A stretch of 35,440 nucleotides of DNA from Candidatus Poribacteria bacterium (GTDB lineage: Bacteria; Poribacteria; WGA-4E; WGA-3G): the NCBI GenBank assembly GCA_007571305.1, contig RKRR01000153.1, positions 1-35,440 on the forward strand, read 5' to 3'. Each line of letters starts with the position of its first letter. Position 1 is the first letter of the stretch. The notes under the pieces were generated by a model. It worked only from the letters and a program-made list of their open reading frames with translations, had not been told where the DNA came from and did not search any database. The position numbers were made by a program, and so were the translations under genes. Below, piece after piece: positions 16,546 to 25,377 of the stretch.

Positions 16546-16636
16546 CCTGCAACAAGGGCTTAGGTGGGTATATAGTTCTAACAGGCGTTATTTAACCGCA
16601 GGGTCAAATTAAAAAGCCGCAAGGTAAGTTGAAAAT
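16546..16636 (+). repeat. Class E leader repeat, copy before an oxidoreductase start codon
   Basis: It starts CCTGCAACAA and ends GCAAGGTAAGTTGAAAAT, directly followed by the ATG at 16637. The last 41 bases are two tandem copies of a 20-base unit (16596-16616 and 16617-16636). The same start and end occur in the repeat at 30736-30820 before an unrelated gene. The only Shine-Dalgarno-like AAGG lies 12 bases before the ATG. Confidence 0.65.
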
Positions 16637-17683
16637 ATGAGTTATCAGAGAGAATTTGAGAAAAGACTGAACGTTGCTGTTGTCGGTGTCGGTTCACACG
16701 GCTATCGCAATATATTGCCGACGCTAACATTTCTCCCGATTCGGCTCAAAGCATTGTGCGATCTCAATATTCATCGCGCCCGCGTCACTGCCGAACAATA
16801 CGGTGTTCAGGCGTGCTATCCAAGTATGGCAGAGATGTTTCGTAACGAAGAATTAGATGCAATCTTTCTCTGCGCGCCGCCACGTCTCCATCCCGAATTG
16901 ACCTGCGAAGCATTAGACGCAGGAATGCACGTCTGGATGGAAAAACCCCCTGGAATGTTTGCTGCCGAAGTCTCAGAGATGATCCGTCATCGGAAGGATC
17001 GCGTCGTAGTTGTCGGTTTCAAGAAAGCTTTCATGCCTGCGACGCAAAAGATTATCGAAATCTTCTCGACCGATGCGTACGGTCCCTTACGCAGCATTTT
17101 GGGGATCTATCCGATGCAGATGCCAAGCGATGGGAAACGTGTCCTACGTGAGAGAGAGCATACGAATTGGCTCCAGAACGGGTGCCATCCGCTGTCTCTG
17201 TTTGTCGCAGTGGGTGGGAAGGTTTCAGCGGTGACTGTCCGTCGGGGACAACGGGGTGGTGGTGCATGTATCATGGAATACGAAAGCGGAGCACTCGGAA
17301 ACTTCCATTTGGCAGATGGTGCGAGACACGGGCAACCTTCTGAACTTTATCAATTCTTCGGTGATGGATGTCACGCCGAAATTCAGAATAGCACACGTGT
17401 CGTACTTCAGCGCGGTATACCCTTCAATTATAGCGGCAGCACCAGTTATGTCCCTGAAGGTTTTGACGGTGGGGCTATCGTCTGGGAACCACAAAACAGT
17501 TTAGGCACTCTTGAAAACAAAGGGCTTTTCATACAGGGTTTCTATCAAGAGATGCGGTATTTCTGTGACTGCATTCTGGAGGGAAAACCCGCAGAGCAAG
17601 GTTCGCTTGAGTTCGCCTTGGAAGTGATGAAGGTTTATGAGGCAGGACTCCGTTCAGAAGGTGAGACCGTTCCTGTTCTGTAG
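16637..17683 (+). CDS. Gfo/Idh/MocA family oxidoreductase
   Basis: A 348-residue protein. The Rossmann glycine loop is [20 protein letters not shown], the ribose-binding acidic segment is ALCDLN, and the family signature is [10 protein letters not shown]. Residues [16 protein letters not shown] occupy the active-site strand after the signature, with KK in place of the more usual R/N pair. The C-terminal domain includes [14 protein letters not shown], in which the His occupies the usual catalytic position but the D..H spacing is altered. The product is a cytoplasmic NAD(P)-dependent sugar-type oxidoreductase of unknown substrate. Its start codon is the last element of leader repeat E, and palindrome D lies behind its stop. 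Confidence 0.9.
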   Translation: MSYQREFEKRLNVAVVGVGSHGYRNILPTLTFLPIRLKALCDLNIHRARVTAEQYGVQACYPSMAEMFRNEELDAIFLCAPPRLHPELTCEALDAGMHVWMEKPPGMFAAEVSEMIRHRKDRVVVVGFKKAFMPATQKIIEIFSTDAYGPLRSILGIYPMQMPSDGKRVLREREHTNWLQNGCHPLSLFVAVGGKVSAVTVRRGQRGGGACIMEYESGALGNFHLADGARHGQPSELYQFFGDGCHAEIQNSTRVVLQRGIPFNYSGSTSYVPEGFDGGAIVWEPQNSLGTLENKGLFIQGFYQEMRYFCDCILEGKPAEQGSLEFALEVMKVYEAGLRSEGETVPVL

Positions 17684-17744
17684 AAGCGGTTGAAATCTGA
17701 AATGTATGGACAGTTGTTTGCTAAACGAAGTCCTCACCTTCGCT

Positions 17745-17765
17745 GGCGAGGTTTCTAACCTCGCC
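17745..17765. repeat. Class D palindrome, 9-3-9 architecture
   Basis: Arms GGCGAGGTT (17745-17753) and AACCTCGCC (17757-17765) enclose TCT. It lies between two plus-strand genes and may act as a weak terminator; a second small stem CGAAG/CTTCG precedes it. Confidence 0.7.
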
Positions 17766-17821
17766 TCTTTGGAACGTCCGAATAATTCTAATATCTCCCA
17801 TGGTGCTTCCTTGGAGAAAAG

Positions 17822-19534
17822 ATGCTAACAAAACTGATTTGCCGTAATTTCAAAAATTTTGGTGAAGTTGAGATTGAGTTGGGGAATCCCGTTGTCTTCA
17901 TAGGTCCAAATAATTCAGGCAAGACAACAGCATTACAAGCACTCGCTTTATGGGAAATAGGACTCGAACGGTGGAACGAGAATCGCAAAGGGAGAGCGAA
18001 CCCGGAAAAGTGCCCAGGTGTTGTTATTAACCGGCGCGATCTCATTTCTGTCCCGGTACCAGATGCTCGATTACTCTGGCGGAATCTACAGGTTCGTGCC
18101 CCGAAAAACGTCCGAATAGATATTATTGTTGAAGGTGTTACAGCTGGGAAGGACTGGACATGTGGTTTGGAATTCGATTATGCTAATCAGGAAACTTTTT
18201 ATTGCCGTCCCTTGAGAACTTCGGAAGAAGATGGAAAAGTCCCTGCACGAATGCTTGTTCCTGAAGAGGCAGCATACCTCTCTGTCGCATTTCTTCCACC
18301 GATGTCTGGTCTCGCCTCTAATGAATTACGCCTTGATCCAGGCGCAATTAATGTCCGAATCGGAGAGGGACGAACAGCAGAAGTGCTGCGTAATCTCTGC
18401 TATCTGGTTTCACAAGATCCGGATCCCACAACGTGGGAAAAACTTTGTGAAAAAATTAATGCACTCTTTGGTGTGCAACTTGACAAACCAGATTATATTC
18501 CAGAGCGTGGAGAGATAACGATGAATTATCGCGATGGATCTGGTATTTCTCTCGATCTTTCTTCATCAGGACGGGGTTTGCAACAAACGCTACTACTCCT
18601 TACTTATATTGCTGCACATCCGGGTTCTGTCTTGCTTCTTGACGAACCAGATGCCCATCTTGAAATCCTTCGACAACGGCGGATTTATCAAGTCCTTACA
18701 GAATTAGCAAGGGAACATGACAGTCAGATCGTTGCTGCCAGTCATTCTGAGGTAATTCTCAATGAGGTAGCAGACCGCGACGTAGTTATTGCCTTTCTTG
18801 GGGTGCCACATCGAATTGACGATCGCGGTAGTCAGTTATTAAAATCATTGCAGACGATTGGTTTCGAGCAGTATTATCAAGCACAGCAAATGGGGTGGAT
18901 TCTTTATCTTGAAGGTTCGACGGATCTCGCAATTCTACAGGCATTTGCCCAGAAACTTAATCACCCAGCGAAACAGGAATTGGAGGCACCTTATGTTCAC
19001 TATGTTGGTAACCAATCAGAGAAAGCACGTGAGCATTTTTATGGCCTGCGTGAGGCAAAGCTAGATTTGGTAGGATTCTGCCTCTTTGATAAAATTGATG
19101 GTGAACTTCATAGGCAACCTGAATTAATAGAATACGCATGGAAACAATGCGAGATTGAAAATTATATTATAGCCGACAAACAGGTACTAATTGACTGGGT
19201 GCTTGCTGAAGGGGATGAACAAACTGGGGGGCCATTGTTCGCATCATTATGGGGGGCTACAATTGAGGAAACTATTACAGAGATTGAAAGTGCCCTAATA
19301 ACTCTCGGTAGAGGATCACCTTGGTCAACAGATATCAAAGTGACCGACGATTTCCTAGATCGACTTTTTGAAACTTTCTTTAAAAAATTAAGGTTACCCA
19401 ATCTCATGCAAAAAACGAATTACCATACTTTAGTCGAATATGTCCCTGCAGATCAGATTGACCCTGAAGTTACCGAGGTGCTTGATGCTATTTTAGAAGT
19501 TGCTCAAAGAGCAGTCCCATTGGGCAGTGTGTAA
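17822..19534 (+). CDS. OLD-like AAA ATPase with C-terminal TOPRIM-like nuclease domain
   Basis: A 570-residue protein with an SMC/ABC-type ATPase. Walker A GPNNSGKT is at 28-35 in the AAA_15/AAA_21 style, the signature-like SSSGRGLQQ at 247-255, Walker B VLLLDEPDAHLE at 270-281 and the switch His308 in AASHSEV. From about 358 comes a TOPRIM-like domain: WILYLEGSTDLAILQAF (Glu364, Asp368) and VGFCLFDKIDGE (Asp423, Asp426), then CEIENYII, a motif common after the TOPRIM of OLD-type proteins. OLD family nucleases act on DNA, and several are anti-phage or toxin-like. No UvrD-like GajB partner or other defence gene is adjacent, so it is a solitary form. The start has GGAG 5 bases upstream. Confidence 0.85.
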   Translation: MLTKLICRNFKNFGEVEIELGNPVVFIGPNNSGKTTALQALALWEIGLERWNENRKGRANPEKCPGVVINRRDLISVPVPDARLLWRNLQVRAPKNVRIDIIVEGVTAGKDWTCGLEFDYANQETFYCRPLRTSEEDGKVPARMLVPEEAAYLSVAFLPPMSGLASNELRLDPGAINVRIGEGRTAEVLRNLCYLVSQDPDPTTWEKLCEKINALFGVQLDKPDYIPERGEITMNYRDGSGISLDLSSSGRGLQQTLLLLTYIAAHPGSVLLLDEPDAHLEILRQRRIYQVLTELAREHDSQIVAASHSEVILNEVADRDVVIAFLGVPHRIDDRGSQLLKSLQTIGFEQYYQAQQMGWILYLEGSTDLAILQAFAQKLNHPAKQELEAPYVHYVGNQSEKAREHFYGLREAKLDLVGFCLFDKIDGELHRQPELIEYAWKQCEIENYIIADKQVLIDWVLAEGDEQTGGPLFASLWGATIEETITEIESALITLGRGSPWSTDIKVTDDFLDRLFETFFKKLRLPNLMQKTNYHTLVEYVPADQIDPEVTEVLDAILEVAQRAVPLGSV

Positions 19535-19555
19535 ACTATAAAACGGAGGGAAAAC

Positions 19556-20569
19556 GTGGAGTATAGGAGACTGGGGAAAAGCGGAATTAAGGTATCCGAA
19601 ATCTGTTTAGGAACGATGACCTTTGGTCATGGAGCCGACGAAGCGGAAACAAACCGCATGGTGGACCTCGCTTTGGATGCCGGGGTCAACTTTTTTGACA
19701 CGGCAAACTCTTATGCCGAAGGTGAATCCGAGGTCCTCCTCGGTAAAGCCCTGAAGGGCAGACGACGTGATGCGGTCGTTGCGACGAAGTTTTTCAATCC
19801 AATGGGCACCGGTCCCAACGATTCCGGGATGTCTCGCGCCCATATCATGCAGGCGATTGACGATAGCCTCAAACGCCTGCAGATGGACTATGTAGACATC
19901 TATTATATCCATCACGTTGACACACAAACGCCGTTAGAGGAGATGCTTCGTGCCTTAGACGATCTCGTTCAGCAAGGGAAGGTGCGTTATACGGCATGTA
20001 GTAACTATCAAGCGTGGCGGTTATCCGAAGCGTTGTGGCTCAGCGATACAAACAATTGGGTCGGCTTTGCATGCTATCAACCGCAATACAGTCTCGTTGT
20101 CCGAGATATAGAGCAGGAGATTGTGCCGCTTTGTGAACTCAAAGGACTCGGGATCGTCGTATGGAGCCCGTTAGCCGGTGGATTTCTCTCTGGCAAATAC
20201 AAACCGGGGGAACGCACACAAGGCGGGACTCGATCAGCTGAAGGGTGGGCATACCCGGAACGCTATTTCGCAGAAAATGCCGATGAAACGTTGCAGGCAC
20301 TCCTTGATGTTTCTGATGAACTTGGACATAGCCCCGCACAGGTTGCCCTGCGGTGGGTACTCGAACAGCGGGCAATGACTTCAGTAATTGTCGGCGCAAG
20401 ACATGCCGGACATTTGCGCGATAATCTCGGTGCATCTGGATGGAGACTTGAGGGCGAAGTGCTCCAGAAACTCAATGAGGTCTCACATCTACCAGATCGG
20501 TATCCTGAAGCGATGGAAAAGAACATGCATGAACGTCGAGACAGCGCAGTCAGTATGCCGAGTTTATAG
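19556..20569 (+). CDS. Aldo/keto reductase
   Basis: A 337-residue (alpha/beta)8 enzyme starting at GTG 19556, supported by CGGAGGG 5 bases upstream. N-terminal text MEYRRLGKSGIKVSEICLGT is typical. The catalytic tetrad is Asp48 (NFFDTANSYAEG), Tyr53, Lys78 (VVATKFFN) and His119 (YIHHVD). NADPH-binding segments include GIVVWSPLAGGFLSGKY and SVIVGARHAGHLRDNLGA near the C-terminus. It belongs to the YajO/potassium-channel-beta-like subgroup that reduces aldehydes or keto-sugars. It follows the OLD-like gene by only 21 bases and may share its transcript, but a functional link between the two is doubtful. Confidence 0.93.
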   Translation: MEYRRLGKSGIKVSEICLGTMTFGHGADEAETNRMVDLALDAGVNFFDTANSYAEGESEVLLGKALKGRRRDAVVATKFFNPMGTGPNDSGMSRAHIMQAIDDSLKRLQMDYVDIYYIHHVDTQTPLEEMLRALDDLVQQGKVRYTACSNYQAWRLSEALWLSDTNNWVGFACYQPQYSLVVRDIEQEIVPLCELKGLGIVVWSPLAGGFLSGKYKPGERTQGGTRSAEGWAYPERYFAENADETLQALLDVSDELGHSPAQVALRWVLEQRAMTSVIVGARHAGHLRDNLGASGWRLEGEVLQKLNEVSHLPDRYPEAMEKNMHERRDSAVSMPSL

Positions 20570-20693
20570 CAGTCACATGCGGCAGAAATCCGAACCTTTC
20601 TCTTGCGTATCTGACTAACTTAAGCAATGAAGCACTTTTTGGTGAATGAAAGTGGCATGGAAGACCATATATTTTAGGTCAGAGGGAATCTCC

Positions 20694-22745
20694 ATGATGG
20701 GAAAATGGAAAATTATCACAATCGTTGGTGCAATACTGTTGATCGGAGCAGCCGTCGCCGTAGGGTTTATTGTATTTACGGACACGAATGGTCAAGACAG
20801 TGCTGATGCGCCCGAAGTAAAAACTGCCACAGTGGAACGCGGGGATATTGCTGTAACAATTGATGCTACAGGCACTATCAAACCGTTGAATATTGTTAAA
20901 GTCAGTTCTAAAGCGAGTGGAAAGATTTTGGAACTCAGGGTAGATGCAGGTGATTATGTTGAGAAGGATGAAATCATCGCAGTGATTGAAACCACTTACG
21001 TTCAGATTAGTTTGGAACAGGCTGAAGCCGATTTGAGATCCGCGCAAGCTCGTTTGCAGCAGGCAGAGATTGACTTTGAACTCCAGAAGGAGCAGTCGGC
21101 AGTCCAGATTCGTCAGGCGACGGAATCTCTCGTTGAAGCCAGACAGCGGCTCGTCCAACTGAAGGAACAGATCCGTCTTGAAAAGATAGCGAATGCCCGC
21201 GGCGTGTTGGATGCAGAAAATAGCCTCAAAATATCCCAAATTCGATATAGTTTGCTAACCTCTGATGAAGTGAGAGAAGAAAATAGAAGGCGCGCGCAAG
21301 CTTCTTTGGCTCAGGACGAGGCAAACTACGAGCTCGTAAAGGCAGAGCATAAAAGGAATGAACAGCTCTACGAGAAAGAACTCATTTCGCAAGCGGCATT
21401 GGAATCTTCACAAGCACAACTTAAGTCAGCAGCAGCGCGGTATCAGTCCGCTGTTGAAAATCTGAAATTGGTTGAGAAACCAGCAACAGAGGCTGAGCTT
21501 GAATTGTCAAGGGCCGATATTAGAAAAGCAGAATTCAACCTTGAAGTCGCGAAAGAAAGAATAGAGGCTGAAGCCACGCGAGACATGGACATTGAACTTC
21601 AGCAGCAGCGGATTGTACAAGCCGAGGAGTCTTTGAAACTCGCAAACGCGAACCAAAAACAGATTGAACGTAAGCAACGCGATCTGGAGACCTCACGTTC
21701 ATCCGTCAAACGCAGTGAAACGCAGCTGGAACTCCGTCAAATTGAGTATGACGATACGATCATCAAGGCTCCTATCTCTGGAACCATTCTTGAAAAACTG
21801 GTTGAAGAAGGACAGGTAATTACTTCACGTCTCTCCTCTATCGCCTCAGAAGAAGGGCAGACGCTTGTCACAATGGCAGACCTTGACACTGTCTATGTCG
21901 TAACAGAGGTGGATGAAACCGACATCGGTAAAGTGGAGATAGGACAACCCGTGACCATCACGGTCGAAGCCTATCCCGATACGCCGTTTCAGGGCGAAGT
22001 CTTGAAGATTGCCCCTCAAGGACGCTCTCTTCAGAACGTGACGACCTTTGAGGTAACCTCCGAGTTGAAAAATGTGGAAGTTACAAGCACACGGCAAGGC
22101 ATGGCGAGGGGTACCGGCAGATGGCAAGGCGGTGCTCGTCCTAATATGGCGAATATGACTGATGAACAACGCCAACGTTTCCGGGAAATGCGTCGGCAAC
22201 GTCAAGCAGAAGGCAGCGATGCTGAGGAAACGGCAAGACCTACCTCCCAGGAAACACCCGCGCAACCGACACAGGAGCAACCTATTGCGAAGGAAGAGGA
22301 GGCTGAAGACGGCGGTTTTGGTGGGCTTTTCGGCGGATTTTTTGAGGAGGCACCCATTGCAGAAGCACCGACACAACCCGAAGCCGCAGAGACTGAAGAT
22401 GCAAAGATCCCCTTCCTCAAACCCGGTATGAACGCCAGCGTCCAGATTTCAGCTGTCAATAGAATGGACATTCTCACCCTGCCAGCCGAGGCAGTCCTTG
22501 ATATGCGGGGCAGGAAAATGGTCAGAATTGTCGGTGAAGACGGTCAACCCGGACGTCCGCAACCTGTCGTAACAGGAGTCAGTAGTTTTGACAAGATCGA
22601 AATTATCTCGGGACTCACTGAAGGCGATGTCGTCGCCATCGGCGGCTTTAGTGGTGGTAGGGGTGGTGAAGATTGGCGGCGACGCATGATGCAGAATCCA
22701 GCATCCACAATGCGTCGAATGACCGGTGGCGGTAGAGGACGGTAG
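20694..22745 (+). CDS. MacA/HlyD-type periplasmic adaptor protein, unusually long
   Basis: A 683-residue protein; ATG 20694 is chosen because GAGGG lies 7 bases upstream and a membrane anchor (KIITIVGAILLIGAAVAVGF) starts at once. Layout: anchor, lipoyl/barrel half (VERGDIAVTIDATGTIKPLN, ILELRVDAGDYVEKDEIIAV), a long alpha-hairpin rich in Q, E and A (about residues 100-345), the second lipoyl half (IKAPISGTILEKLVEEGQVI) and a beta-barrel domain (TVYVVTEVDETDIGKVEIGQ). MacA proteins have about 370 residues. Here the hairpin is longer, and an inserted disordered region (about 475-590; DEQRQRFREMRRQRQAEG and Pro/Glu-rich text) interrupts the barrel domain. It ends in an Arg/Gly tail. It pairs with the downstream MacB-like permease in a tripartite exporter. 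Confidence 0.9.
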   Translation: MMGKWKIITIVGAILLIGAAVAVGFIVFTDTNGQDSADAPEVKTATVERGDIAVTIDATGTIKPLNIVKVSSKASGKILELRVDAGDYVEKDEIIAVIETTYVQISLEQAEADLRSAQARLQQAEIDFELQKEQSAVQIRQATESLVEARQRLVQLKEQIRLEKIANARGVLDAENSLKISQIRYSLLTSDEVREENRRRAQASLAQDEANYELVKAEHKRNEQLYEKELISQAALESSQAQLKSAAARYQSAVENLKLVEKPATEAELELSRADIRKAEFNLEVAKERIEAEATRDMDIELQQQRIVQAEESLKLANANQKQIERKQRDLETSRSSVKRSETQLELRQIEYDDTIIKAPISGTILEKLVEEGQVITSRLSSIASEEGQTLVTMADLDTVYVVTEVDETDIGKVEIGQPVTITVEAYPDTPFQGEVLKIAPQGRSLQNVTTFEVTSELKNVEVTSTRQGMARGTGRWQGGARPNMANMTDEQRQRFREMRRQRQAEGSDAEETARPTSQETPAQPTQEQPIAKEEEAEDGGFGGLFGGFFEEAPIAEAPTQPEAAETEDAKIPFLKPGMNASVQISAVNRMDILTLPAEAVLDMRGRKMVRIVGEDGQPGRPQPVVTGVSSFDKIEIISGLTEGDVVAIGGFSGGRGGEDWRRRMMQNPASTMRRMTGGGRGR

Positions 22746-22813
22746 CTCTATCAATTTGACTATAGGCGTGGAGGGTCCTATTGAAGAGGTGACTGCGCAG
22801 AGGAGGACATGCT

Positions 22814-24025
22814 GTGAGTATCTTGGAGAGTCTTACAAATGCACTAACTGCCTTGTTGGCAAACAAACTCCGGTCCATTTTGACGATGTTAGGTGTGATT
22901 ATTGGTGTCGGTGCTATTATAACGACAACCTCAATTGGTGAAGGTGCGAAAGCTGACATCACCGAACGGATTCAGACATTGGGAGCGAATATTCTCGCTG
23001 TCCGTCCAGGGCAAAGTCGATTCCGGGGGCGTGGATCTGCTGACGCTCGGAGAAGTCTCACCGTCCAGGACCTGGCGGCTTTAGAGGAGCGCGGGCAGAG
23101 TTTTGGTTATGTCACACCTGAAGTCAGTAGTCGGGCCCAGGTGAAGTACCTCAGTAAAAATACAAACACAACTATCGTCGGAACATCTCCGGCTTATCTC
23201 GTCACGGCTAATTTTACGGTTGAGAAAGGTCGATTTTTTACTGATAGTGAAATCCGATACCGTGAACGCGTATGTGTCCTTGGTAAGACCGTTGTTGACA
23301 ACCTCTTTGAAACCATAGAGCCGGTTGGTAAGACCGTCAAAATTAAGGGAGTGGGTTTCCATGTCCTGGGGGTTATGAAGGAGAAGGGGGCAAGCGGATG
23401 GCGAAATCCAGATGATCAAGTTTTCATTCCGTATACCACTGCTATGAAACGCGTTTTCGGAGAAGAGTATCTCTCCAGCATTAGTATACAAGCCAATGAC
23501 GATAAACTTCTTGAGACGGCTGAGACCGAGGTAACTGAACTCCTCCGAAAACAACACAAAATTCCGATAAACAAGGAACTTGATTTTCATGTCCGCAACC
23601 AAGCAGAATTCATGGAAACTTTGGAGGAATCAAGCCAGACCTTTACCAACATGATTTTAGGGATTGCTATTGTTTCACTTGTTGTCGGCGGTATCGGTAT
23701 TATGAATATTATGCTGGTCTCTGTGACGGAGCGAACGAAAGAGATTGGACTTCGAAAAGCCGTTGGTGCGCAGCGCGTCGATATCCTCGTTCAATTCCTT
23801 GTTGAATCTACGACACTTGCACTCGTCGGGGGGCTCGTCGGTATTGGCGTTGGTCTCATCGGAGCGGAGATGGTGCCGTCAATCTGGGGGTGGCGAACTG
23901 TGGTGTCCGTGATGTATGCAGGAGCCTCTTTTATTGTCAGTGCGTTAGTAGGGGTCTTTTTCGGTGCGTATCCGGCGTGGAAAGCCGCAAAACTCCATCC
24001 GATTGATGCACTCAGGCACGAGTGA
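22814..24025 (+). CDS. MacB-like ABC transporter permease (MacB_PCD plus FtsX domains)
   Basis: A 403-residue protein starting at GTG 22814 with AGGAGG about 7 bases upstream; the nearby ATG at 22809 runs into a stop. The topology is that of MacB/LolC permeases. It has TM1 (LTMLGVIIGVGAIITTTSIG), a large periplasmic MacB_PCD domain (about 45-275, with VTPEVSSRAQVKYLSKN and VVDNLFETIEPVGKTVKIKG) and three C-terminal TM segments of the FtsX type (MILGIAIVSLVVGGIGIMNI, TEIGLRKAVGA-like TKEIGLRKAVGAQ, ALVGVFFGAYPAWKAAKLHP). The nucleotide-binding domain of true MacB is absent and no ABC ATPase gene is adjacent, so the ATPase must come from elsewhere. The preceding adaptor is 68 bases upstream. 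Confidence 0.9.
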   Translation: MSILESLTNALTALLANKLRSILTMLGVIIGVGAIITTTSIGEGAKADITERIQTLGANILAVRPGQSRFRGRGSADARRSLTVQDLAALEERGQSFGYVTPEVSSRAQVKYLSKNTNTTIVGTSPAYLVTANFTVEKGRFFTDSEIRYRERVCVLGKTVVDNLFETIEPVGKTVKIKGVGFHVLGVMKEKGASGWRNPDDQVFIPYTTAMKRVFGEEYLSSISIQANDDKLLETAETEVTELLRKQHKIPINKELDFHVRNQAEFMETLEESSQTFTNMILGIAIVSLVVGGIGIMNIMLVSVTERTKEIGLRKAVGAQRVDILVQFLVESTTLALVGGLVGIGVGLIGAEMVPSIWGWRTVVSVMYAGASFIVSALVGVFFGAYPAWKAAKLHPIDALRHE

Positions 24026-24035
24026 GCTACTCCAG

Positions 24036-24070
24036 AGGCGCGGTTTCTGACCGTGCCTTTTTTCTTTTTT
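24036..24070 (+). terminator. Intrinsic terminator after the exporter genes
   Basis: Stem AGGCGCGGT (24036-24044) with ACCGTGCCT (24050-24058), one G-T mismatch pair, is followed by T-rich TTTTTCTTTTTT. It lies 10 bases after the permease stop and is a clear rho-independent terminator. The hairpin belongs to the class D palindromes. Confidence 0.85.
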
Positions 24071-24338
24071 ATGGTGGGATCGGCTTGCTATGTTCTCCGT
24101 TAGAGGTATATGGCGTAATTCCAGTGCTTTATGGAGGTAAGAGATATACCGATAACCATGCTTTCGTTACCTTCCATTCAAATTTATCGTTAATTGTACC
24201 ACCTACTATGAAACCCACGTTACTTCTTGTCGTAGACATGACACCCGATCCTGTGCGGAAAAAGGTGCTTCGGAAACCGTGTACAAACGTTCTCAATTCG
24301 TTAGGTAGCAGCTTGGAATTAAAATAAAAGGAATTGAT
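24071..24338. other. Gene-free spacer
   Basis: A frame from 24022 to 24327 runs across the terminator and has no ribosome binding site or protein-like text, so it is not called. No repeats or promoters are evident. AAGGAATTG precedes the next gene. Confidence 0.35.
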
Positions 24339-25055
24339 ATGGAACAAGTAGCAGTTATTGCTGGTGTGGGGCCCGGGTTAGGGGCGGCACTCGCTCGTAA
24401 ATTTGTGAACGAAGGATGCAACGTGGCATTGCTCTCTCGTTCATCCGCCTACATTAAAAATCTATCCACAAGATTGGCAGAATCTGGACGCACAGTCATA
24501 CCTATCCCGACAGATATTACTGAGGCTGATCAGGTTGCACGGAGTTTCGCTTACATTCGCGAAGAACTCGGTGATCCCGACATCTTAGTCAATCATGCCG
24601 CAAACGCTGCATGGGGGAGTTTCGCAGACCTCACTGCTGATGCGTTTGAGGGCGCGTGGCGGGTCTGCACGCTCGGTGGGTTCCTCTGTTCAAAACAGGT
24701 TGTTCCGGGGATGCTTAAAAAGGGCGGCGGAAGTATTCTGTTTACAGGTGCGACCTCTGCTGTCCGTGGTAGGGCAGGTGCATTGGCGTTCAGCAGTGCC
24801 AAGTATGCGACGCGAGGCTTAGCATCGGCGCTTGCTCGCGAAGTCGGTCCGCATGGTATCCATGTCGCCCATGTCATTGTTGACGGAGTCATTGATACGC
24901 CGGGCGTACGACAAAGTTATAGACTCGCAGATAATGAACCACTCCTTGAGCCAGATGCGATTGCCAATACCTATTGGGCTTTAGTGCAGCAGGAGCGGAG
25001 TGCTTGGACGTTTGAAGTAGATGTTCGACCCCATAACGAGGAATTCTTTACGTAG
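24339..25055 (+). CDS. Short-chain dehydrogenase/reductase family protein, catalytic Tyr replaced by Phe
   Basis: A 238-residue protein of classical SDR length. The N-terminal nucleotide motif is VAVIAGVGPGLGAALARKF (GxxxGxG form), the adenine-ring Asp is in PTDIT, and the NNAG motif is altered to NHAAN (85-89). The Ser is at about 140 in LFTGATSAVRG. In the YxxxK motif the Tyr is replaced: FSSAK, Phe151 and Lys155. A group of SDR proteins with FSSAK-type motifs exists; the change argues against standard alcohol-ketone chemistry or implies an altered mechanism. The usual following text (YATRGLASALAREVGPHGIHV) is intact, so this is not random decay. AAAAGGAATT lies before the ATG. The substrate is unknown. 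Confidence 0.88.
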   Translation: MEQVAVIAGVGPGLGAALARKFVNEGCNVALLSRSSAYIKNLSTRLAESGRTVIPIPTDITEADQVARSFAYIREELGDPDILVNHAANAAWGSFADLTADAFEGAWRVCTLGGFLCSKQVVPGMLKKGGGSILFTGATSAVRGRAGALAFSSAKYATRGLASALAREVGPHGIHVAHVIVDGVIDTPGVRQSYRLADNEPLLEPDAIANTYWALVQQERSAWTFEVDVRPHNEEFFT

Positions 25056-25140
25056 GATGGGACGAGCGTTTTCTATTCCCTTGGAGCAACCGTGTCAGGA
25101 TACGAGGATGAGGGACATCACAGGTTCGGTGAATTTGATA

Positions 25141-25265
25141 TATAGTAAAATCCGAAAACAGGTTCACGCGTGTAGCATCGCCTGTTAGGTTGTGCCAGTC
25201 AGAACCTATAACTTCAGAGTTCGCACGACATCATGAATGTCCAAGTAATTACGGAATCTACTATA
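25141..25265 (+). mobile_element. Class B non-autonomous element, copy 2
   Basis: 125 bases in the same orientation as the copy at 10605-10729, with the same terminal inverted repeats (TATAGTAAAATCCG and CGGAATCTACTATA). The core shared with class A is at 25172-25194. Confidence 0.8.
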
Positions 25266-25271
25266 AAAAGT

Positions 25272-25293
25272 GGGCGGATATCAATATCCGCCC
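25272..25293. terminator. Perfect 10-bp hairpin
   Basis: GGGCGGATAT (25272-25281) pairs perfectly with ATATCCGCCC (25284-25293). It is located between the ends of convergent genes, between two mobile repeats. There is no T-run, so its role as terminator is only possible. Confidence 0.5.
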
Positions 25294-25377
25294 TTGTAAA
25301 AGCAGTTAACGCTTGTGGTAAAGTCTGGTGGGATCACGAACATTGAAATAAAATATAAGGGTTTATCTGATATATTC

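Noticed and set aside
20679..21239. Minus-strand frame of 186 codons
   Set aside because: Lies wholly opposite the well-supported adaptor gene and lacks a start signal.
24022..24327. Plus-strand open frame of 101 codons overlapping the permease stop by four bases
   Set aside because: It runs through a clear intrinsic terminator and has no protein-like pattern.
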